DNA of 64,000 bases from Hyaloscypha bicolor E. Taxonomy: Eukaryota > Ascomycota > Leotiomycetes > Helotiales > Hyaloscyphaceae. This document shows positions 45,492-57,257 of the stretch, in pieces. Position 1 is the stretch's first letter. Each line of letters opens with the position of its first letter. The position numbers were made by a program, and so were the translations under genes. The notes beneath the pieces were generated by a model. That model worked only from the letters and a program-made list of their open reading frames with translations. It did no database searches and was not told the DNA's origin. The stretch is taken from NCBI RefSeq assembly GCF_002865645.1, contig NW_020194512.1, positions 2,211,183 through 2,275,182 on the forward strand, given 5' to 3'.

Positions 45492-47300
45492 TTAAGCAAC
45501 AGCAGGCAATGCTAACTTGCTGCTGCTCTTCCTCGTCAAAACCTTCGTAATAGCATGTCTGATCGTGACGCCCGCCTTCTCAATCTCCTTCTTCGAGAGG
45601 CCAGTAGTGATGCATACTTTCAGCGCAGGCTGGAGTTTCCAGTCCTCGTCTTTGCCGCCGGGAGAGAGGGGCATGCTCTTCAGGCGAGTGATGAGGACAC
45701 CGTTCAGAAGCGTCTGCAAAAGTCAATAAATAAGAAGGGGGAAGGCGGGGAAGGAAACATACCTCATCTACACACTCCTGCAAAACCCTCTCCTGCTCCT
45801 CGACACTCAATCGTCTCGAATTAATAACATCCGGCTTGAGCACCAGCAAGATAATCGGATTCTCCGGAGAACTTGTGCAATGCACCCAGTCACTTCTCGG
45901 ATCAAGCTGTTGTCGCATGGTCTTGATGTTCTCCCGACATTGAACGAGGATTTCAGGATTCGTTTGCAGCATATTGAGAGTCTCGCTCGCGGTGGTGGCG
46001 AGCATGGCTGGGAGAGCGGCGGAGTAGGTGTATGCTGCTGCAGTAATACGTTGATGAGCTACAACGTCTGTGGTGCCTGCGCAGAATCCACCACCAGCGC
46101 AGAGAGGCCCTGCGAGGGAGCCGACAATCATATCGACTTGTGAAGCATCGACGTTCTGGGCTTCTGTGAGACCACGGCCGGTTCTTCCAAGAACACCGAA
46201 TGACCATGTCTCGTCGAGCATAAGGCGGAACTTGTATCGGAGTTTGAGCTCGACCTGGAATCTGTCAAAATAAGTACCAAAAGAAAGCAAGTGATACTCA
46301 CAAGCTTAGGAAGATCCACGCAATCCCCCACCGTTTCAAACAGTCCCTCCGTAACAATAAATCGTCTAGTAAGCGGCTTCTTCGCCTGCTCTTTAACAAC
46401 TTTCTGCAAAACCCTCTCTAAATCCTCCATATTATTATGCTCATAATACCTGATCGTGCTCCTGCAAATCTGCAATCCCTTCCTAATGGCATAATTGACC
46501 GCGCGATCCGCAACAATGATATCGCCTCTCTTGCAAAATGCCGGAATCACACTCGAGATCGTGGAGAAAGCCTGCGCATACACGATACACTTCTCCGTGC
46601 CCAGGCAAGACGCGATATCCGCCTCAGTCTTCATGTGGACATCCTGCGTGCCGTAGAATTGGGGCGGGCCACAAGGCCCAACGCCATATGTCCTGAGCGT
46701 CTGGATAGCTTTCTCCTTGACCTGCTCGTTGCCGACGAAGTTGTAGAAGTTGTAGGAAGCGAGGTTCGTCACAGTCCTGCCGTTTGAGAGCTTGACTTTC
46801 GGGCCCGTAGGTCTGCAATGCACTCAGTCAGCAAACTATCACTCAAGGAAAGGAGCAACAAACCCAACAACCACAGGTGTCTTCTCGTTCTCGGCCTCTT
46901 CAAACGCTGTCTGCGGCGCAACGAGCGGTTCTGGAGTCCACTCATCAACCAAATCATCGATTTCCTACAACCGCATCCGTCAGCCCATCCCTCTCTTTCC
47001 TCCCTCCACCCATCTCAATCGCAGGAAGAAATAACTCACCTCCTCCGTCAACTTAACAAAATTCCCATCCTTCGTGCTATAACTCGGGCTCAAAAGATAC
47101 CTCACGAAGAAGATGACGAGCACCAGCTCAATGGCGCTGCGGACCGGGTCGTCCTGGTAGCTGCTCTGGATGTACCGGATGAGCATGGCCGATCCGGGCA
47201 CCTTCTGGAAGCGGGCCGTGATCTCGTGGACCGAGCGGATTACGAACCTCTGCGCGTCTTGGAACTCCATGTTCTCGAGCGAGCTATTGAAGATGGACAT
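45492..47300 (-). CDS. LCB1: Serine palmitoyltransferase subunit 1 (Lcb1)
   Basis: Non-catalytic partner of Lcb2 in the ER enzyme that condenses serine with palmitoyl-CoA, the first step of sphingolipid synthesis. Five exons (minus): 47300-47040, 46964-46864, 46812-46302, 46254-45763, 45713-45492; 528 aa, all in phase. One N-terminal hydrophobic span at about 55-75 (SAIELVLVIFFVRYLLSPSY). The aminotransferase-fold core is clear: NLASYNFYNFVG, YGVGPCGPPQFYGTQDVHMK, KCIVYAQAFSTISSVIPAF, FRLMLDETWSFGVLGRTGRG. As expected for Lcb1, the PLP lysine is not present at the usual site (SLAGPLCAGGGFCAG). Intron 3 ends in ACAG-ATTCCAG, two acceptors seven bases apart, only the second in frame. It is downstream of FKS1 on the same strand, 593 bp away. 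Confidence 0.95.
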
Positions 47301-47893
47301 TGCAATGGGGCGTTGTGGTGAGTCGTGCTTGAGTTGCGGTTTCCAAAAGTTTTGGGATGGTCGGCATCGGGGATTGGGGATCGAGATGGCCGATGAAATT
47401 GCTCACACATGATTGAACCGTGAGATTCAGGGGTAGCCTGGAATACTTCAACGAGTAGCTTGGCAAATAGTTCTCAAAGTCGATGTGTGAGTTGATCTAT
47501 TTATAAGCCGATTTTGTTCCCTCCACCATCCATTTCTCTGATCACCACTCTCGTTTTCACTTGACTTAAAAGGTCACTTTCACTTAGCATCACTTTTGGA
47601 AACAAAACTATTATGTAAAGGCCCTTTATTATGATCATGCTGCATTAAACGCTGCAGCCTTTCATCCAGCTGCGACTGCTTCATAGTCCCGCCGACTAGA
47701 GCAGATATTCGGTCGTTACAAGACCTTATGAAGGAAAAGAGGGAAACAGATGTCTAAGCCGTGTACCATGCAACACCGAAAACGATTACTTAAAACACCG
47801 CCATGACCACCCATTGAACTAAGAAAGTCCTCATAATGTACCACTCCGTATTCATCTAATATACAGCCAGGCTGGCCTTTATACATCCCCTCT
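47301..47893. promoter_or_regulatory. LCB1 promoter and FKS1 3' region
   Basis: 593 bp between the FKS1 stop and LCB1 start, both on the minus strand. It must hold the FKS1 3' UTR and the LCB1 promoter. No element was identified. Confidence 0.5.
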
Positions 47894-50800
47894 CTAGAAC
47901 AATCTGACTTTCGCAGTAGCGCCTGAAGTGGCGGTACTTGCAGCACGGCCGGGAGCTCCGGTTCCTGTTTGGGTGTCGTTCAGTGTATCGTTGTTCTTCA
48001 GGCCGACTGGTTGAAGAAGTTGCATCGGCACGCTCAGACTCTTCGTCGAACTGGTGATTATTGGTGAAGCAACGATCGGACCAACAATCAAGGCGAGGAA
48101 CACCACCAGCATGACGAAGTAGAGGACTGCATATCGCCAGACACGCCTCTTTCGAAGCTTGGATTGCTTCATTGAGTAGATAGGTGGTCGGATTTGTCGA
48201 CTATACTAAGTTAGCAAATTGTGTATGAGGAAGGATGGGAGTTCAACGTACCTAGGACGAAGCCAGAAAAGCAGGACAGAATGAGCCTTGTCAACGTGGG
48301 GGATGGCTATAACTGGAAGCATGACAAAGAGAAGGACGTGGCCGAGGACGAAATCGCCGGCAAACATTCCGAGTTCGGTGATCTTGCAGAGGAATTCTCG
48401 AGCAGGTTGCGACATCGAGTGCCATCCCATTGAATACCACTTACCAGTCCAGAAAGCGATGTTGGACGTATCACTCTTGAATTCTCTTGTGAGAGCCAAC
48501 GCGATGATGAGCTTGTAGACGAATCTTTGAATAGCTGTGGCAGCAATCATCCCGAGTAATGCCTTGGCAAAGACAAAGCCTTCCAAGAAGAACATGGCCT
48601 CCCACAGGACGAGGAGCATGACAACGGATACTCCATGAGCGATAGCTGCAAGGACGGAACCGAACTTCTTGCAACACATGCTCAAGATGGGGCCCATGCA
48701 GCAAGCCATGCCGAACATCGCAGCGAGGACACCGGCATTGATGGCAATGGGTGCCAGAGCCACGATACCAACACGGATCAAAGAATTAGTCGCGTGGAGG
48801 TCTGTGGCGTCTGGGTTTGTAACCGAAGTTACACCAACTTGGGAGTTGATGAAAAGATACGGGAGCAAGGTGACAACCACGATGAGAAGGGGGCCGACAA
48901 TCTCGCCAAAGAAGAGATTCGCGAATGAGGCTCGTGGCACGTCGCCAGACATCTTTGAAGATGGGTCTCCCAAGGCCTTTCGCTTGTAACCAGTGATTCT
49001 AGTACGGGAGAGTCGGCAGAAACCAATCCACGAAGACTGATGACTACGCGAGTTACCTCTGGACAGCCATCTGAGGAAGTCACGATAGTCGATGAAGAAG
49101 TCGTTCCAGGCAAATTGGTGAGGATTGTAGATGAATGGCGACATGCACATAGCAAGAAGTGTGACCCAAAAGTAGACCAGAGCCGGCTGCCAAACGGTGA
49201 GGGTTGCAAAGAGAAGCATCATCAGCGAACGAGCACCAAGGTAGATCGACGGGCCAGCGAATCGTGAGTAGAGAACGCCAAACGGAATGCGAGCAGTTGC
49301 GAAACCACGTCCCGTACCGATATATCTGGCACCGCCGAAAGACAAATCTTGTTGCACCGAGTTTGCGTAGATCTGGCAGACGAAGACTTCGAAGAATGGC
49401 GAGAGAGAGCAGAACTGTTTCCCAAGACGAGTTGCAGCACGCCACACTCCACGTTCTGTTAACTCCTGAACCACGAGAGGCACGAAGGAGATGAAAAAAA
49501 CGATGAAGATGGAGATGGTGCAACGGTAAACCCAGTCCAGAACAGGCTGGGTGTTTGCGCAACCAGTCGGGAACAGGGGATCTGTGATCGGGACATTTTT
49601 GTTGTAGGTGCAGGCAATGGTTTGGTTCCTCAATGCTCCCAGGTTGATCAAGCAAATCATGAACATCTGCACTGACAACATAATGAACATGTTGTTTAGA
49701 TGGAAACCCGGATGAGCGTAGTAGAAAGACAGGAACCGATCCAGAGGAAGTTGAGTGCCAAGGTAGTAGTACTCGCGAGAGAGCATCTGTTCACCCATGC
49801 CAGTTCCAATTTTAGTGGTGAAGTTCAGAATGGAGCCAAATCCAAGATCACGACCTTTACCGCACTGATAATATTCGCAGTGCTTTATGCGACCACCTCT
49901 GAGGAGAGCAGTCATACCGGCGTAGATATCTTCGTTCAGATGGAGCCCCTTCTGAGCTTTGGAAACACCGCCTCTGGTTGTCATGAAAATACCGTTGAGG
50001 AAATCCGGATGTCCATAATGGAGTTTGCCGCCAATAGAAGCCAGAGTACGGGCGAAGAGGGTACCAAAGGTTTGTTCCTTTCCAGCTGCAACGTCACCGA
50101 GGATCCCAATGTTCTCAGAGAAAATGTATTCACGAGCTCCAAGAATAGCAACCGGGTTGGTCTTTAGGGTTTCAACGCCAGGTGTGTATGGAGAGACGTT
50201 GTCGGTGACCATCTCCTCGAATTCGGCAAGAACACTTCGAATCTTAAGACATTCTTCCAAGTAGTTATCCTGGTTGGCATCGATGAGCTGAATATACTCG
50301 CCACGGTAGAAGATGATGGCATGGTTTTGGTTGTCGGATTTGCCGTCACCAAGAATTGGGTTACCAGAGAGCTGAATACGGAACTTGGGTCGACGCATCC
50401 CGTTTTCCATGATTTCGGAATGTCCATCGATCAGAGCAGAATACAAGCGTGGCTCTTCGCCTTCGACCAATGGAGCTTCTTCATCAAGGTAGGCGATCTG
50501 GAGGTCGGGATACGCGCGAAGCAAGAACTCAGTGTTCTCCATCTCTTCCTTGTGGAATTTGGCATATCGTTGCATAGACACAACAAGCTTGAACTTGCGT
50601 CGTGCCATGCGCTCCAGTTCTCGCTCGAGCTTGTCAGAGTTACCACCGAACATCTGGACAACCTCGGGGTTCTCAACACGATACAGCAGCTTTATCGCTC
50701 GGCTGTAGTTCATGAAACCGGAAATCGTGCGATAAAGTGTCTGCGAGCGCAGAGAGGCCCAGATACGGGTGCGGAGAGTGTACTCCGGTGCAGCAGATTT

Positions 50801-53793
50801 GAAACCAATGCAGTAGAATGGCAGATCATCGATCTTGCTCTTAGCAGTGTCCTTCTCACTCTTCTCGTAGTCACCGTTGAATTGGGAGGTCTCATCAGCG
50901 AGAATCTTGGTGTCCTTGACGAAGCAATCCCACTCGTGAGGGTGAAGTTGCTTGAGGTACTCGAGAAGTGTGACACGGGAATATGGTTCATCTTCACGGA
51001 TGATCTCACGGAGGGAGAGAAGAATCTTCTCGCTGTAGTGAGGAATCAACACGGTGAAGGTTGGCATATTGTCAACGGGAAGAGGCTCAGGAATTGGCGT
51101 TGAAAGTGACTGGGCGAAGAAGGAGATACGACGCTCCGCCTCACTCTGACTTGGGAAGAACTCGGTCTTGAACGAATGATCTTCTTGTGAGACGAAGAAT
51201 GTAGGGGCTCGGAGAGTGCGCTTTCCCTCCTGTTCTGAGGGTACTTGGTGGTAGAGCAGCTTCTGCACGTGATCGATGGCGAGAAGATGTTCACGATACA
51301 TAGAGATGACGATAGCGTTCCAGATTTGAGAGATCAGCACCTTTGGTTTGTACTTGATCTCCATGTCGGTCGTGGCAAGAACCTTTGAGTATATACGCTT
51401 AGGAAGACGGGAGAAGATATTTCTCCAAGGCGTCCAAATCGAAACTCCCAAATAGAACGACCGAGCAACGGAGTAGATTGTGTTCATGATGATGTACCAC
51501 AAGAAAGTGTCCAGGAAGAAGAGGCACAAATCAGTGATGAACATCAAGACCAACAGAATCTTAGGCTGATACTTGCAAAGAGCGAACTTGATAAGCGCAT
51601 CTCCCTGGCAAGATGTGATCTCCATCGAGGCAAGGTATCTGATTGGATCACGGAAAGAGAGTGTCAAGAAGACGTACGATTCCGCGAGCTTAGCGACGAA
51701 GACACAGAGCCAGAGACCATAAGACATCCACATGTCGTTGCCGGTAAGACGGGGATAACTCGCGGTAAAGGTCTGACTCGCAACGTATTGTCTCGAGTTC
51801 TTCGTCAAATAGCTTCCGAATAAACCTCCGAGAGGCATGATTGCAAAGAAGAAGAACGTGGCCAGAGCGATGAAGAATTGGACGATACCAAGAATGAAAG
51901 CAATTTTCGTGGCCTGAACATCCTTGAATCCAAAGATGTAGACGCTGGGTCCAACGTTGATGACGAACATGAGGATGAGGAAGAGTAATTTTCTTGTGAG
52001 ATGTTGTGCTCCAGCCCATCGTCGTGGGACATAGGTCCACTCTGCGATGGTTGCCGCAATCTGAATAAGACAAGCAATTGCTCCACCCAGGGCCACAGCA
52101 GACCATTGTGCAGAAGCAGGAGGTAAATTGTTCAATTGCTGTTCATAATTCTTGACCAGAAGAGTCGGGGAGTTCTTGGCTGTGTAGAACCAGAAAGAGG
52201 TAATGTGAATGACCCAGATACGGTTGAAGTTGACCAACATGTGGAACCAGGATCGGGTTTCCTTGTAGGTCTTGAAGAAGACCTTCTTCCAGTTGACATC
52301 CTTGAGTTTCAAGAATCGCTCTGCAGGTGGGAAGTCAACGATTCGAGTCTTGTCTTCCATGACAATAAGCTCAATGCCCTCGGGGTACCAAAAGAGCTGG
52401 TTGCAATCATCGTAACCGATGACCTTGTTGTGGTCTCGCTCACGTCGGACGTATTTGCCGTCTTGAATCTCGTAGCCTTGGTCTCGGCAGTACTGGTACA
52501 GCGGAGTGATAACATTGTTCAAGTATGTGAACTCGTCGACTGGTTCGACCAGATTTTGGCAAGCGGGAGAGTTGAGGTAATCATCTGCACACTTGAAAAT
52601 GAAGCAGAGACATTCCGGCATGAAGCGGACCTGATTGGCTTCGCCCCAGCAGAGAAGGTAGAGAGCGAGTTGCCGTACACGATCGTGCTGAGACATCCGA
52701 TTCATGCGGGTCTTCCATCGGTATTCGGCAGCCTCAAGACTGTTGTCTCCCTCAAGTTGCTCGAGGGTTTGTTGCTCATTCTGAGGGTCCAGTTGCTGCT
52801 TCTTCTTGGCAGCACGACGAGCCTTTCTGGTTCGGCGATTGGCTTTACCAAGTTTCATGTTGGCAAATCCGACGGCATCATCGAGATCCAAGTGAGCCGC
52901 AAAATACCACTTTCGATAGTTGGCATTGTCGCCTCCAATGTAATCAGCGTGAAGGGAGAGAAGAGCTTGGTTGGGGGTCATTCGAGAGGCTCGGGAATCA
53001 AGCAGTGTCATCAGATGATCATACATGTTCCGCATGCTGTCACGCTGGAAACCGAACTTGGCTGTGAGATCCAGGAAGATATCCTCAACTTCCTCCTTTG
53101 AAAGAGGGATTTGTGCGTCTGAGGTCCAGGCCGGATACGGCTCGCGAGAGCGCTGGCCAGCGGGAAGTACATTGTTGTTGTACTCCATGCCATAGTTTGG
53201 CGTTGAGGCTCCGGATGATCTGTTGCCACCGTACGAAATTTGGGACGACGGAGGGCGATATCCCCGGCCGCCCATTTGGCTTTCATTGTAGGTGTAGCGT
53301 TCGTCGCCGCGTCCATAGTAGTCCATGTCCGTTGCTCGAGCCATATCGGATCTCATGGTGAAATCACTGAAGGTCTCCGAATCTTCCTCCGAATCTCCTC
53401 TACGCTTTGGGTAGCCTTGGCCCTGTGGGTGCTGGCCCGCAGCAGGCGCTCCTTGGTCGTAGTATTGATCATTATAGTATTCGTCCTGGTACTGGCCGCC
53501 ATGCTCCTGGCCCTCGTAATATCCTCCGTCCTGGTGGTATGGGTTGTTGGCATCAGCATTGTAGTAGCCTCTGTTATTTGGTCAGTCTTCCGATCTACCT
53601 TCTTCGAGCTGCAGGAAACATACGATTCGTCATAATATCCATCACCACCTTGATGATGCCCTTGTTCGGGGTAACCACCGTGTTGGTCATAATAACCTTG
53701 ACCATCGTCTTGGTAATATGAATCTGTGTTGCCTTGTTGATGGTGGCCGTAGCCGTCATCGTAATGACCCTGCTGTTGGGGATGTCCCGACAT
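47894..53793 (-). CDS. FKS1: Beta-1,3-glucan synthase catalytic subunit (GT48)
   Basis: Plasma-membrane enzyme that polymerises UDP-glucose into the main wall glucan; target of echinocandins. Exons (minus): 53793-53624, 53570-48252, 48200-47894; 1931 aa. The head (1-140) is Tyr/Gln/Gly-rich and hydrophilic ([20 protein letters not shown]). The FKS1 N-terminal domain follows ([19 protein letters not shown]), then a first membrane bundle, the cytosolic GT48 domain ([40 protein letters not shown]) and a second membrane bundle. Echinocandin hot spot 1 reads FLTLSFRDP at about residues 691-699, the common susceptible-type form. Exon 3 was found because the long frame ends in intron sequence; joining [17 protein letters not shown] restores the conserved end. 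Usual length for the family. Confidence 0.97.
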
Positions 53794-53815
53794 GATTGCG
53801 TTCTGAAGGAATCAC

Positions 53816-53940
53816 CTGGAAGAGATCAGCAAGTGTTCGTAGGACCCGAGGTTGCGGACATTTTCAAGGGAAAAGATAGTAGAATAGGGGCAAAATCTCG
53901 TTGTCCGCTGCATTTGCCCAGGGGCAATGTGGAGACTCAC
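53816..53940 (-). other. Probable 5' UTR intron of FKS1
   Basis: Donor AAC|GTGAGT at 53940 and pyrimidine-rich acceptor CTCTTCCAG ending at 53816, only 22 nt before the start codon. 125 nt long. Consensus ends make it likely; RNA reads would confirm. Confidence 0.55.
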
Positions 53941-56900
53941 GTTAAATGCACATTGGAAGAGTGATCGAATTCGCTGTGCACTTGGGGCAGTGTCGCAGGA
54001 CCGCAACTGTGCTTGAGCTGACAGGTTGGGAATGATCGTGGAAGAATATGAAACTGGGAGTTGAAGCCGACGAAAAGAGCCGTGTGACCGAAGCCAATTG
54101 CACTATCTTCGACACTGAGATGAACGAACAGTGGGTGCCTTCCTCGCGGACGGCAGTAGCGATTGAAAAATAACGTTGACGTTCAGCGAGCGTGAGGGAA
54201 ACAAAGAAAGAGTGCAGGATCCTGTTTTCGACGATTGCGTGTTGCTTGGGCGATGGGCGGGTGGTGATGTGCCCCTTCCTTCTGCCAGTCAGAAACGAGA
54301 CTAAGGCGTTCCCGCGTCAACTTAAGACAGGCAAGCGATCAGCGGACAACGAACGTACTCCGTAGATTGACGAGTGAAAGGAGCACCACAGGACGGTCGG
54401 CGTCCAGAATGGATGCTGCTGCTGCTGCTGCTTGTGAGTTGGAGAGGAGAGGACAGAAGAGGAGAGGAGAGAAGAGAAGCAGAGGATTCGGGAGTTGGAC
54501 TCAATTGCACTCAAATCTAGTTTCGGGAGTGACTTGGTTCTGCTGAGGAATGAAGGGGGCAGCAGTGCCTGATGCGGCTTAGGGCGGGCTAGGGTGTCGA
54601 CCAGCGAGTGGAAAACGAAAAATCAGGTTGTGGGCGCTGCAAACGTTCAGGGGCCCGAGGCAGATGGGGGAGGCAAGGGCAGGGCAAGGCAAAGCAAGTA
54701 AGTGGATGGGAGGGCCACAGCTACCCATAGTACACAGTACCGGCCTCTGCTAAGCAGAAACGATTGCGTCGAGCATCCAGGATGCCTTGGAACAGGACCA
54801 TGGCAGCGAGTGCTGTTTCCTTGCAAATCTCCACTGAACCCAGCACCGCCTGCATCATTCGCACTTTTATTTCCATTGCACTGACTTATGATCCATCCCC
54901 GTCACTCACGTATTTGCAGAGCAAATGTGGAGGGATGAACATCTTCGTATTTGTCTGGCCATAAGGGTACGATGTGCTGAGTGCTTGGCCCCTAAGTCGT
55001 CTAGTTTTTCCCGTCCAGGCGCCAGGCGTCCCGCGCTTGGTGTGGTGCCCACACTGTTTTGCTTCACGAAGCAGATCGTACAAGTACTCGTAAAAGGGGC
55101 AGATGCCACGGCACCTCATTTGTTGGCCAGGTGGGACGAATCTACCTGTACGGCCTATGTTTGTGAACGCATGAACGATGCGCCGCAACGGCGGGGGCAT
55201 GGATGAGTCTCTGTAATTTGTTCCTTACAAGTTCCGCGCCGGTTAGACAGGTCCAACTTCGCACATAGTGCCACGTAATTGGCCTGTTTATGTGCAGTTT
55301 CATTTCAAGCCTTTTCTCACGCTTCCGTGCAGCCGGCACTGCTTATGAATCCTACGACAAAAGCTCTTGATCGGCCTTCTATTATCCATTTTTATGTATT
55401 CATCCATAGAGTATTCTGATGCCGATTCTCGCCTGACAAGCCAAAATACGGCCATGTCGTGACCGAACACCGGATGTGGCGCTCTTTACGAGTTGGCGTC
55501 AGCGTCGATGTTCCTCTGGTTCACCCGCCGCTCCATTCGAGCGCCTCCATCTCAAGTGGCGCTTCGAGTCCAAACAAAATATACGGCACTTGCTGGAGAT
55601 GTGCAAAGGCGAGTTGATAGCCGGGCTGAGCAGACATCGAGATGTGCACTGATGGTCCGGGTCCGTCACCATTTGAAATGGAAAAGCTGATGGCAAAATC
55701 GAGCTAGGTTCGTTGTGGAACGAGTCTTCGTACCTGGCGGAGAGCTCCTAAAATAGAACTTTAGTTGGAGGTTATCTGCCAGTGGCAACACTTATCGACG
55801 GGTGTGGATCATCAACAGCCACTGCCCCTCCAATCATGGCTGCCAATCAGTTAACAGCCCCTTTAAATGAAGTCCATCAGCGACGAACTCTCCGCGAGAA
55901 ATTCAACAGCGAACTACTTCGTAAGATCCGCCTTACCGTGTGGGTCACGGGATGCAAAAAGGGGCCGGAAGGTACTCACTCGGTATGGCTTTGATTCAAC
56001 GGCGATTGGAGTGCATACCGAGAGGTGTATTTTCAAGATCACCACTCACACCTCACCACCACGATTTCACAGGATGATTTTCCGAGACGGTTTCCACAAG
56101 GCTCACCAATGGAGCAGGAGTTTCTCTTTTGCGGGACATCCGGCCACTTCCGGAATTGTTTGAAGCTACAACTGCTTGATGCTGAAGCAACCAGCCTCAA
56201 ACCCCACCTCCTGGCAGAGCTGATACGCGTTCTGATACCGGAACGTGACATGCTCTTGCAGTGTCTATCCCAGAACTCGATCCGCAATGGGCAGCGACGT
56301 TTCTCTCCCACAAGCAGTTCCACGCCGAGACGGGCGTCCTCCGTTTGTGTTGTGGCAAAACATTTGGCATGCGTGCAGGTGATGATGTCCTCGACGGCTG
56401 AGCTCAGACACTGCCAACAGACTTTGCATCTGCGGACTCCGTCCAGCTCACGGAGTTCGGACGAGTGAGAGCTCCTGTCGGAATGCAAACATTTGGCCGG
56501 CCTGGCCGGGCAATTTCAGCTTCCTGGTCTCGGCTTCGTCGCCGATTCATCATTTGCGTAGGTGTCTCTGCTGCGCCTCGATGTCTTGGGGATGCCTGCA
56601 TGTTACCTAAGGCCCATCAAGGGAAAATTGTATCACGTGCCTGCAGCAGAGGAGAATGGAGGTCGGTTAAGCGCCATCGGCGGCCGTGCATGGGTGCGTT
56701 TGATGTCTCGAGAGAAATTGACGATTGCGAGGATACAACCTGCACAGAGGAAGTCGAGGAGCACCCAATTTAATGAATAAAAAAAATGTGAGTGCACTTC
56801 GGATGACTTTGATGACGATTGCTGCAGAGGTCCTAGAAATAATTGCAAATCATCGTTTTCCTCTGGTGGGGGAGCGGCTCCAGTCTCCAAGTGTTACGCA

Positions 56901-57257
56901 CGCCCCGCCCCAGCAAACCCTGGATATGGGTCCTCTCCGTGATTCAAGCCAACCATCTCCAAGCCATACCTCTTGAAACGTTTTGAGTCTGCTTCTCGAA
57001 CCCGGTGAGTTATTTCTGTTCGTCTTTCTCTCTTTCTATCTCTTTTCCTCCCTTTCGTGATTTTGCGCTTTTTTCCAACGCTCATTCATCCTCACTCGTT
57101 GTTTCTCGAAGCAGCTTCGTCTGTTTGCTTGCCTCGTTTTGGGTAAGTACGATCTCAGACGACGACTGCTTTCAAAATCAGGGCTATTTGAACTTCCATC
57201 GGGAACACCAGACAACTTAATTAGAGATCAACATTTCATAGTCATTTCTCTGCCATC
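53941..57257. other. Long intergenic region upstream of FKS1 and the GH72 gene
   Basis: 3.3 kb between two divergent wall genes. It includes a (CTG)n tract at about 54414-54432 and GA-rich stretches near 54440-54490. A minus-strand frame at 56039-56488 (149 codons, with RCKVCWQCLSSAVEDIITC) is Cys-rich and the best candidate for a missed gene, but the opposite strand is also open over the same bases and no family was recognised. 57000-57240 is T/C-rich, a likely GH72 leader. Confidence 0.4.
56039..56488 (-). CDS. Weak candidate: Cys-rich hypothetical ORF
   Basis: 149 codons starting MHSDRSSHSSELRELDG. Three CxxC-like pairs (CKVCWQC, CTHAKC) could bind zinc, but the spacing matches no domain I know and the C-terminal half is Ser/Arg-rich and non-descript. 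A 147-codon frame is open on the other strand (56025-56468), which lowers confidence. It may be chance. Confidence 0.2.
   Translation of the reverse strand: MHSDRSSHSSELRELDGVRRCKVCWQCLSSAVEDIITCTHAKCFATTQTEDARLGVELLVGEKRRCPLRIEFWDRHCKSMSRSGIRTRISSARRWGLRLVASASSSCSFKQFRKWPDVPQKRNSCSIGEPCGNRLGKSSCEIVVVRCEW

Noticed and set aside
50321..51103. 260-codon plus-strand frame inside FKS1
   Set aside because: Antisense shadow of the glucan synthase domain; no family features.
52136..53101. 321-codon plus-strand frame inside FKS1
   Set aside because: It is exactly antisense to a strongly conserved coding region, so it is an open frame caused by codon bias.
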